A stretch of DNA of 13,684 bases, from NCBI GenBank assembly GCA_007131125.1, contig SLRE01000139.1:1-13684 (forward strand), read 5' to 3'. The notes under the pieces are model-generated. The model saw nothing but the letters and a program-made list of their open reading frames with translations. It searched no databases and was not told the DNA's origin. Positions 8,056-13,684 of the stretch are shown here, one piece after another; within the stretch, counting starts at the first letter, position 1; each line of letters begins with the position of its first letter. The DNA comes from Bacteroidales bacterium. Lineage in GTDB: Bacteria; Bacteroidota; Bacteroidia; Bacteroidales; UBA7960. Made by a program: the position numbers and the translations under genes.

Positions 8056-9075
8056 ATGCAAAACATAGACTGGGGAAAACTCCCTTTTGGATACTTTAAA
8101 ACAGATTACAACGTACGCTGCTATTACCGCGATGGAAAGTGGGGAGAAATTGAAGTTTCTTCTTCCGAACAAATCAACATTCACATGGCAGCCACCTGTT
8201 TGCATTACGGACAGGAAGCTTTTGAAGGAATGAAGGCTTATCGCGGCAAGGATGGTAAAATCAGGCTTTTCCGCTGGGAGGAGAACGCCAAAAGAATGCG
8301 CAAATCTGCTGATGGCATTCTGATGGCCCAGGTACCGGATGAACTTTTCCATCAAATGGTTTCCAAAGCCGTTAAGTTAAACGAGCGCTTCGTTCCCCCA
8401 TACGGGCATGGAGCAGCCCTTTACATCAGGCCGCTGTTGATTGGTACAGGGGTACAGGTGGGAGTTAATCCTGCCAAAGAATATCTGTTCATGGTGTTTG
8501 TAGGACCCGTCGGGCCTTATTTCAAGGAAGGCTTCAATCCGGTAAAAATGCAAATCGTGCGCGACTTTGACCGGGCTGCCCCTCTGGGTACCGGCCACAT
8601 CAAGGTGGGTGGCAACTATGCCGGAAGCCTGCAGGCCTCTGAAAGAGCAAAAAAAGAAGGCTATGCCTCGGTAATCTTCCTGGAAGCCAAAGAAAAAAAA
8701 TACATTGACGAAGCCGGGCCTGCCAACTTTTTTGGAATAAAAAACAACACCTACATTACCCCAAAATCCAATTCCATTTTGCCATCCATTACCAACATGA
8801 GCCTGATGCAACTTGCAGAAGACCTGGGCATGAAGGTGGAGCGCAGAGAGGTGCCGGTTGAGGAACTGGAAACCTTCGAGGAAGTGGGTGCCTGCGGTAC
8901 TGCTGCCATCATCTCCCCCATCGGAACCATTGTTGAGAGAGAAAGCGGAAAAACTTATGAATTCTGCAAAGAAGGAAAAGCAGGACCCATGTCCACCAAA
9001 TTGTACAAAAAACTGCAGGATATTCAATACGGCGAAGAACACGATACCCATGGATGGGTAAGCTTTGTTGAATAA
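8056..9075 (+). CDS. ilvE: Branched-chain amino acid aminotransferase (class IV, type II BCAT)
   Basis: Cytosolic PLP enzyme interconverting Leu, Ile and Val with their 2-oxo acids using glutamate/2-oxoglutarate. It is the last step of branched-chain biosynthesis and the first of degradation. The 339-residue length suits the eukaryote-like type II BCAT group. Marks are CLHYGQEAFEGMKAYRG (48-64), RPLLIGTG (125-132), GTGHIKVGGNYAGSLQASE (178-196) with PLP-binding Lys183, EAGPANFFGI (219-228) and GACGTAAIISPIG (278-290). ATG 8056 gives a complete N-terminus. It lies 122 nt after the PBP4 gene. A near-match -7 box, TAATTTAG (8009-8016), sits upstream without a good -33, so independent transcription is plausible but unproven. 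No ilv or leu genes adjoin it. A strong terminator follows 17 nt after the stop. Confidence 0.96.
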   Translation: MQNIDWGKLPFGYFKTDYNVRCYYRDGKWGEIEVSSSEQINIHMAATCLHYGQEAFEGMKAYRGKDGKIRLFRWEENAKRMRKSADGILMAQVPDELFHQMVSKAVKLNERFVPPYGHGAALYIRPLLIGTGVQVGVNPAKEYLFMVFVGPVGPYFKEGFNPVKMQIVRDFDRAAPLGTGHIKVGGNYAGSLQASERAKKEGYASVIFLEAKEKKYIDEAGPANFFGIKNNTYITPKSNSILPSITNMSLMQLAEDLGMKVERREVPVEELETFEEVGACGTAAIISPIGTIVERESGKTYEFCKEGKAGPMSTKLYKKLQDIQYGEEHDTHGWVSFVE

Positions 9076-9092
9076 CAATAGTTTTCTTAAAT

Positions 9093-9130
9093 AAAAAAGG
9101 CGTGCAGAAAATTTATCGCACGCCTTTTTT
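9093..9130. terminator. Bidirectional rho-independent terminator between ilvE and the MFS gene
   Basis: Perfect inverted repeat. AAAAAAGGCGTGC (9093-9105) pairs with GCACGCCTTTTTT (9118-9130) around a 12-nt AT-rich loop, giving seven GC-rich base pairs flanked by six A:T pairs. The A run on one side and T run on the other make it work in both directions. It lies between the convergent ilvE stop (9075) and the MFS stop (9182), ending both units. Confidence 0.92.
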
Positions 9131-9181
9131 ATTTTCTACAGGGAAAAGTCATTGCAAATTCCCTTACCGGAAATAGGGAGG

Positions 9182-10777
9182 TCAGTCTTCGTCTTTTTCA
9201 TCCAGTTCGGCCAATACCGGGTTTTCTGTATAGACATCCTTTGGCTCTTTGACCATTGCCCAGGCGATGGCAGAAATGGCTACCGTAACCGCACAAATGA
9301 TGAAAATGATGCTTTTATTTTCTGCATCATCCACCACTTCTCCAATACCAAAACTGGAAACAAACTGCGGCAAAACAACAGAAAGGTTAAACAGCCCCAT
9401 GTACAAGCCCATTCTGGACTGGGGAATTTTCTGCGACATGATGGCAAACGGCAGGCTGATGGTTGCAGCCCATCCGATACCAACAACGGCCATCAGCAGA
9501 TAAATAATCATCGGACTATAGCCAAAATACAAAACGCTTAAATAGCCGAAAGCCATAATGGCAATACTGAAGGTATGGGTTTTTACCCTTCCGAATTTTG
9601 CAGCAAGGGGTTCAAGTATTATTACCGGGATGATGGCAGCTACAAGGTTAAGGGAGAAAAAACTCCAGTTAACAATGCGGCCGATGGTATCATCAATTTC
9701 TTCGGCCCGTGCCGAATCAATTTCACCATTTTCAAGGGGAACCACCAGGGCCGGGTCAATATCCACATCGGCCAGTTCAGGCACCCTGAACCTTACAAAA
9801 GCAAACATATAAATAAACATGGTTTGTACACCCACCCAGGTAAAGGAATGAGCTGCCAGCACCTTTCTGAAACCGGTCAGTCCGTCTTTTTCCTTCGAAA
9901 TTCCATCTTCCTTGCGGGTAAGGGTGTAAAACATCAGTGCAAAGGTCAGCACCAGGCAAAAAATCTCAAATCCATAGTTGGGAATTCTTGGAATTGCACC
10001 AAAGCGCGCCATGATTCCATAAATGGCATAAAGCAAAAATCCCCATAAAGGAAGAATGGTTTTCATGATTTCCACCAGGGAGGCATCGTTTCCTTTGGGC
10101 CTTTCGGTTTCTTCCTCAGCACCAGTACTGCTGTCCTTTTCGTCGTCCTTGCCGTAATATCCAAGCCTGCGGGGTTCCTTGATAAAGAAAGGAGGCAAAA
10201 CGGAAAACAGGAATACCAGGATTACCCCGAAGTAAATCAGCACATAGTTATCCCAAACAGCACCTATAAGATAGGCCAATACCCCGAAAGAGCCCGATAC
10301 AGTTTGCATCCAGGTGTAGCCTTTGGTTCTTGGCCGGCCTTCGGGAGTTACATCCGCGATGATGGAACGGGTGGGGTTAAAGCTAACGTTGATGGCCAGG
10401 TCGATGGTAAGCGATACCACTATGGCCACGCCCAGCACACCTTCCAGGCCCATGGATGCCTGTATCACCCCGATATTTGGCAGGGCAAGCAGACCCAGGG
10501 CGGCAAGCACCCCTCCAATCCATATGAAAGCCCTTCTCCGTCCGTTCCAAACCCATACATTATCGCTGATGATACCTATAATCACCTGCCCGATAATTCC
10601 GGCAAGAGGGCCCGTAGCCCAAACCAGGCCAATATCCCTAATTTCCAGGCCGTATTTGGTGCTTAACAGCCAGCTTAAAGCCGCAATCTGCACGGCAAGA
10701 CCAAATCCCATGGCCGTGGCAGGAAGGCTTAATATTGCATAAAAGCTATTGGTCAGTTTCTTTTGAAAAGGAAGCAT
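9182..10777 (-). CDS. MFS transporter, GPH/SLC45-like (probable sugar:cation symporter)
   Basis: 531-residue inner-membrane protein with about 12 hydrophobic segments. Sequence marks are those of the glycoside-pentoside-hexuronide/SLC45-type branch that includes sucrose and maltose carriers: ATGPLAGIIGQVIIGIISD (54-72), NGRRRAFIWIGG (78-89), a D-x-x-P loop (DVTPEGRPR, 142-150), EPRRLGYY (201-208) and GLYMGLFNLSVVLPQ (457-471). The central cytoplasmic loop (about 209-232) is highly charged. A second acidic stretch (about 333-366) probably faces the periplasm, and the C-terminus is acidic. ATG 10777 gives a normal N-terminus. The gene starts 29 nt after the helicase stop and probably shares its transcript. 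No glycosidase, SusC/D or sugar kinase gene is adjacent, so the substrate is unknown; a disaccharide is an inference from the family only. Confidence 0.88.
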   Translation of the reverse strand: MLPFQKKLTNSFYAILSLPATAMGFGLAVQIAALSWLLSTKYGLEIRDIGLVWATGPLAGIIGQVIIGIISDNVWVWNGRRRAFIWIGGVLAALGLLALPNIGVIQASMGLEGVLGVAIVVSLTIDLAINVSFNPTRSIIADVTPEGRPRTKGYTWMQTVSGSFGVLAYLIGAVWDNYVLIYFGVILVFLFSVLPPFFIKEPRRLGYYGKDDEKDSSTGAEEETERPKGNDASLVEIMKTILPLWGFLLYAIYGIMARFGAIPRIPNYGFEIFCLVLTFALMFYTLTRKEDGISKEKDGLTGFRKVLAAHSFTWVGVQTMFIYMFAFVRFRVPELADVDIDPALVVPLENGEIDSARAEEIDDTIGRIVNWSFFSLNLVAAIIPVIILEPLAAKFGRVKTHTFSIAIMAFGYLSVLYFGYSPMIIYLLMAVVGIGWAATISLPFAIMSQKIPQSRMGLYMGLFNLSVVLPQFVSSFGIGEVVDDAENKSIIFIICAVTVAISAIAWAMVKEPKDVYTENPVLAELDEKDED

Positions 10778-10806
10778 ATCGTCAGTTTTTCAATAAAACA
10801 ATCGGA

Positions 10807-12066
10807 TTAATTACCTGGTTTGCCTTTTTGCCGGGATCTGAATGGTTTTTTTGGGCCGCCTTTGCCCCGGCTTTTTCCAAAACGTTTTTTTTGTCTTATG
10901 AAAGCCGGGCGCTCCGAGGGTTTATATTCGGGAGTTTTTCCAAGGCTTTCAGGAACTTCCATTTTGGGTATTTCCCTTTGCAGCATTTTTTCAATGCTGG
11001 CAAACCGTCTTTGTTCCTTTGGCCCGATAAGGGTGCAGGCCTTCCCCACCGACTCGGCACGCGCTGTCCGCCCAATGCGGTGCACATAATCTTCTGCATC
11101 TGCCGGTACGTTGAAATTGACCACCATTTCGATGTCCTCCACGTCTATTCCCCGGGAGATGATGTCGGTAGCGACCAAAACCCTGATTTTTCTGCTTTTG
11201 AAACGGTTCATCACAGCCTCACGCTCTTTCTGCTCCAGGTCGGAATGGATTTCCTCTACCCCAAGTCCGTTTTTTTTCAACTCCCGGCTCAACTGCTTCA
11301 CTGCAGTTTTGGTTTCACAAAAAACCAGGATGCTGTTCAGGCGGTCGTCTTTTACCAGCTGCTTCACCATTGGGTTTTTCTGGTCATCATATAATACGTA
11401 AGCTTCCTGTTGAATCTTTTCCGGTGGTTTGGAAATGGCAATGTTGATGTCCAGCGGGTTTTGAAGGATTTTGCGGGCAAGCTGACGAATCTTATCTGGC
11501 ATGGTAGCCGAAAACAATAAGCTTTGTCTTTTTTTGGGAAGGTAGGAAATGATTTTCAGAATGTCTTCATAAAAGCCCATGTCAAGCATTCTGTCAGCCT
11601 CATCCAAAACCAGGAATTGCAATTTTTCCAGCTTAACGTAACCAAGGTTTAGGTGACTAATCATCCTGCCGGGAGTACAAACCACCACATCAACCCCCCT
11701 GGTAATTGCGGTTTTTTCCTGCGCATAATCCGTACCTCCACCCCCTCCGTATATTGCCAGGGAGCTGACATTGGTAAAATAGGCAAACCCTTCTATATGC
11801 TGGGATATCTGTACGGCCAATTCCCGGGTGGGCACGATAATCATGGCTTTAATATCATCTTCCTGCGGCCCGTTGATGATCTGATGCAAAAGGGGAAGCA
11901 AAAAAGCTGCGGTTTTTCCGGTACCGGTCTGTGCGCAGGCTATCAGGTCCCGTCCATTTAGAATCTCGGGAATAACTTTCTGCTGCACAGGGGTGGCCGC
12001 CTGGTAATTCATGGCCTCAATCCCCTCCATGATGCGCTCGTCAAGACCAAATGCTGAAAAATCCAA
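10807..12066 (-). CDS. DEAD-box ATP-dependent RNA helicase, RhlE-like
   Basis: 419-residue superfamily 2 RNA helicase that remodels RNA duplexes or RNPs in ribosome assembly, mRNA turnover or cold adaptation. All core motifs are present in order: Phe6 and Q motif ATPVQQ (24-29), motif I AQTGTGKT (45-52), Ia PTRELA (79-84), GG region (107-111), Ib TPGR (131-134), II DEAD (155-158), III SAT (186-188), IV ILVFCETK (246-253), V ATDIISRGID (299-308) and VI HRIGRTAR (329-336). A short basic tail (about 391-419, rich in Lys, Arg and Gly) probably adds RNA binding and is typical of RhlE-like proteins. ATG 12066 starts exactly where the family starts. It is divergent from the isomerase-like gene across 198 nt and is followed after 29 nt by the MFS gene on the same strand. 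Confidence 0.95.
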   Translation of the reverse strand: MDFSAFGLDERIMEGIEAMNYQAATPVQQKVIPEILNGRDLIACAQTGTGKTAAFLLPLLHQIINGPQEDDIKAMIIVPTRELAVQISQHIEGFAYFTNVSSLAIYGGGGGTDYAQEKTAITRGVDVVVCTPGRMISHLNLGYVKLEKLQFLVLDEADRMLDMGFYEDILKIISYLPKKRQSLLFSATMPDKIRQLARKILQNPLDINIAISKPPEKIQQEAYVLYDDQKNPMVKQLVKDDRLNSILVFCETKTAVKQLSRELKKNGLGVEEIHSDLEQKEREAVMNRFKSRKIRVLVATDIISRGIDVEDIEMVVNFNVPADAEDYVHRIGRTARAESVGKACTLIGPKEQRRFASIEKMLQREIPKMEVPESLGKTPEYKPSERPAFIRQKKRFGKSRGKGGPKKPFRSRQKGKPGN

Positions 12067-12135
12067 TGTGAAAAATATTTTTTGTGTTATTGAAGCGGGT
12101 TGCTTAAAGTATTGCGTTTTCTTTTAAAATACCAG

Positions 12136-12143
12136 CAAAGATA
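12136..12143 (-). promoter_or_regulatory. Candidate -7 box for the helicase-MFS unit
   Basis: On the minus strand TATCTTTG matches TAnnTTTG. Transcription would start near 12129, giving a leader of about 60 nt before the helicase ATG. A CAAA (TTTG on the minus strand) at 12172-12175 could be a -33 element, but its spacing of 28 nt is too long, so only the -7 box supports the call. Confidence 0.4.
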
Positions 12144-12177
12144 TACAAAAATTAACTCACCTGAAGCTTTGCAAATC

Positions 12178-12194
12178 AAAACCTCCGGGGTTTT
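12178..12194. other. Small hairpin in the helicase/isomerase-like divergent spacer
   Basis: AAAACC (12178-12183) and GGTTTT (12189-12194) can pair around the 5-nt loop TCCGG, with one further T after it. It resembles a weak terminator but lies between divergent genes, where no transcript needs to end, upstream of the candidate helicase promoter. It may be an operator-like palindrome or chance; nothing in the sequence decides this. Confidence 0.2.
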
Positions 12195-12254
12195 TCAGGC
12201 TGCTTACTGACTTTTTTTTGGCATTATTAATTTCATATTTTCCTTTTCCGGACC

Positions 12255-12259
12255 AGGAG
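12255..12259 (+). promoter_or_regulatory. Strong Shine-Dalgarno sequence before ATG 12265
   Basis: AGGAG lies 5 nt before ATG 12265. It is the clearest ribosome-binding site in the window, which is unusual because the other genes here lack one. It supports the longer start of the isomerase-like gene, or translation of a short in-frame leader before Met18 (12316). Confidence 0.5.
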
Positions 12260-12264
12260 TTTTC

Positions 12265-13584
12265 ATGTGTTTTTTTCAACTGCTCATAAAAACCCTATTT
12301 TTACAAAAAAAAGCCATGGTATATCAATACATTCTGCATTCCCCCCTGGAAAGTGAAATTTCTGCAAAAAACAGATGGGAGCCTGTCCTGAAAAGCCTTT
12401 CAGGTAATGAAGGAATACCCCTAAAGGAAGCCGGTTGTTTTTCGGAAAAGGAGCAGCTTGAAAAAAAACTGATGACTGCAACCGAAAAACCTCTTGCCAT
12501 GGTGCTGGTTATCGCTTCAGGCGGAACCGAACGCCTGGCCCAAACGGCAGCAACCCGGGCAAAATGTCCGGTTCTTTTGGTTTGTGACCATCAAAAAAAT
12601 TCCCTGGCCGCTTCCATAGAAATCCATGCGGAAATAAAAAAACATCAACCGGTCAAGCTTCTATACATCAAAGACCGGGAAAAAGCCCGAACCGAATTCA
12701 ATTCATTTTTCCGGGTAATCCATGCCCTTGAGCAGGTAAACCTATCACGTATAGGAATTATCGGAGAACCTTCGCATTGGTTGCTAACCTCCGATGGTTT
12801 GAATGGTTTTGGAAGCTTTCAAACCAAACTGGAAAAAATACCCATCAGGGAATTGCTGGAAAACTTTGAAAATATCAAAGATGCCGAAACCAAAAGAAAA
12901 CTGGAGTCTATAAGAAAAACTTACGGAAAAATCAGCGTTTCTGATAAATCCCTGTCAGACTCCATAAAAGCTTATCTTGCAATAAAGAGAATCATAGAAA
13001 AATACAGGCTGAATGCCATTACCATAAAATGCTTTGATTTGCTGGAACATGGATTTACCGCCTGTATGGCCATGAGCTTTCTGAACGATGAAGGCCTTAC
13101 CGCCGGGTGCGAAGGCGACCTGCATGCCGTTTTCAGCATGATTGCAGGGCAGCACCTCGGTGCAGGCCCGGTATGGATGGCCAACCCTTCTTCTATTGAC
13201 CCGGAAGAGAATACCCTTACCCTGGCCCACTGCACCATTGCTTCCAATATGCTGGATAATCTTCAGCAGGCTGACCTAACTACCCATATGGAGTCTGACA
13301 TTAGCACCGCCATCAGCGGTCCGTTAAAAAAACAGGAAGTTACCGTTTTTCGCAGCGGGGGGCGGTTCGAAGAAATCTGCGCCATTAAGGGTCTTATCAT
13401 CGACACCAATATGAACAATCAGCAGTTGTGCCGCACCCAGGCTGTAATAAAATCCGAATCCCCGGTGAGTAAGTGGCTGGAACAAACCCCGGGCAATCAC
13501 CAGGTACTGGTTTACGGCGACATACGGCCTTTGCTCAAAAGTTTCTGTGAATTCACAGGGTTAAAATATAACGAACCCGGATGA
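12265..13584 (+). CDS. L-fucose/L-arabinose isomerase-like protein, substrate unknown
   Basis: 439-residue protein with the sequence signature of uncharacterised proteins related to L-fucose and L-arabinose isomerases. These enzymes are metal-dependent aldose-ketose isomerases with an N-terminal Rossmann-like part and a C-terminal catalytic part. Visible marks are IASGGTERLA (83-92), NSLAASIEIHAEIK (112-125), IKCFDLL (254-260), a block FLNDEGLTAGCEGDLHAVF (272-290), and LAHCTIASN (320-328). Glu283, Asp285 and His322 are candidate metal or catalytic residues by analogy only. Two starts compete. ATG 12265 has AGGAG 5 nt upstream but adds 17 hydrophobic/basic residues. ATG 12316 (Met18) begins MVYQYILHSPLES, which looks like the natural N-terminus. 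No sugar kinase, aldolase or transporter is co-directional nearby, so the reaction is not inferred. It converges on a partial gene with a 15-nt gap. Confidence 0.8.
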   Translation: MCFFQLLIKTLFLQKKAMVYQYILHSPLESEISAKNRWEPVLKSLSGNEGIPLKEAGCFSEKEQLEKKLMTATEKPLAMVLVIASGGTERLAQTAATRAKCPVLLVCDHQKNSLAASIEIHAEIKKHQPVKLLYIKDREKARTEFNSFFRVIHALEQVNLSRIGIIGEPSHWLLTSDGLNGFGSFQTKLEKIPIRELLENFENIKDAETKRKLESIRKTYGKISVSDKSLSDSIKAYLAIKRIIEKYRLNAITIKCFDLLEHGFTACMAMSFLNDEGLTAGCEGDLHAVFSMIAGQHLGAGPVWMANPSSIDPEENTLTLAHCTIASNMLDNLQQADLTTHMESDISTAISGPLKKQEVTVFRSGGRFEEICAIKGLIIDTNMNNQQLCRTQAVIKSESPVSKWLEQTPGNHQVLVYGDIRPLLKSFCEFTGLKYNEPG

Positions 13585-13599
13585 CTTCTTTCCTGATAC

Positions 13600-13684
13600 T
13601 TAAAGCATTTGAAGCACCATCTGTATGATAAGGCCGGTCAGAAACAATCCCCCGAACCTGCGATTGTGCACAAAAGCATGGGAA
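13600..13684 (-). CDS. C-terminal fragment of a membrane protein (runs off the window)
   Basis: A minus-strand frame enters from the right edge and ends with TAA (13602-13600), giving 27 residues. They read SHAFVHNRRFGG, then a hydrophobic stretch (GLFLTGLIIQMVL) and a Met-Leu end. This looks like the last transmembrane helix of an inner-membrane protein after a short basic loop. A UbiA-type prenyltransferase or similar polytopic protein is conceivable, but the fragment is too short to assign. The end-to-end arrangement with the isomerase-like gene, 15 nt apart, fits a real convergent gene. Confidence 0.55.
   Translation of the reverse strand, partial: SHAFVHNRRFGGLFLTGLIIQMVLQML

Noticed and set aside
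8377..9078. 233-codon minus-strand frame opposite ilvE
   Set aside because: It is a shadow of the BCAT gene. It is rich in Phe, Gly and His as expected from antisense translation, with no motifs.
10735..11394. 219-codon plus-strand frame opposite the helicase
   Set aside because: It overlaps the helicase, whose full set of DEAD-box motifs defines the coding strand.
1..13684. CRISPR array, insertion sequence, tRNA or rRNA, attachment site
   Set aside because: I saw no regularly spaced repeats, transposase motifs, terminal inverted repeats around a gene, or RNA gene signatures. Base composition is broadly even across genes.

Overview
The window looks like a chromosomal segment from a member of the Bacteroidota, probably Bacteroidales/Marinilabiliales-like. 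The evidence is a Bacteroidota-type LptD (OstA-like domain plus large barrel), Bacteroidota-style -7 boxes (TAnnTTTG) upstream of several genes, mostly weak Shine-Dalgarno sequences, several TTG/GTG starts, and protein families typical of that phylum. The content is mainly housekeeping: there are no rRNA or tRNA genes, no CRISPR array, no insertion sequence and no phage genes.

Layout. (1) 1-222 is non-coding. It is followed by a complete Ldh2-type malate/lactate dehydrogenase (223-1296, +), which is convergent with lptD. (2) The cell-envelope block is 1320-7933. lptD (-) is divergent from a run of three + strand genes: a zinc N-acetylmuramoyl-L-alanine amidase with a SPOR-like C-terminus, an MCE/MlaD-family lipid-transport protein and a PBP4-type D-Ala-D-Ala carboxypeptidase. 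Gaps within this run are 24 nt and 5-14 nt, so it is probably one operon. (3) ilvE (8056-9075, +) follows after a 122-nt gap and ends at a strong bidirectional terminator (9093-9130). (4) A minus-strand pair, a RhlE-like DEAD-box RNA helicase (12066-10807) followed 29 nt later by a GPH/SLC45-like sugar-transporter-type MFS protein (10777-9182), converges on the same terminator. (5) After a 198-nt divergent spacer comes an L-fucose/L-arabinose isomerase-like protein of unknown substrate (12265-13584, +). The last 27 codons of a membrane protein (13684-13600, -) run off the right edge.

How the genes work together. The central block combines outer-membrane LPS insertion (LptD), phospholipid/lipid trafficking (MCE protein) and peptidoglycan trimming (amidase, PBP4), so it reads as an envelope-remodelling neighbourhood with one divergent control region at about 4109-4221. 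Candidate promoters there suggest that the amidase and lptD transcripts may overlap at their 5' ends. The flanking genes (dehydrogenase, BCAT, helicase, transporter, isomerase-like protein) are metabolic or general-function genes without an evident shared pathway.

I see no clear sign of an undescribed multi-gene system. The points most worth a second look are the exactly-two-cysteine pattern in LptD, the overlapping divergent control region, the helicase-transporter pair, and the isomerase-like protein with no sugar-pathway neighbours.
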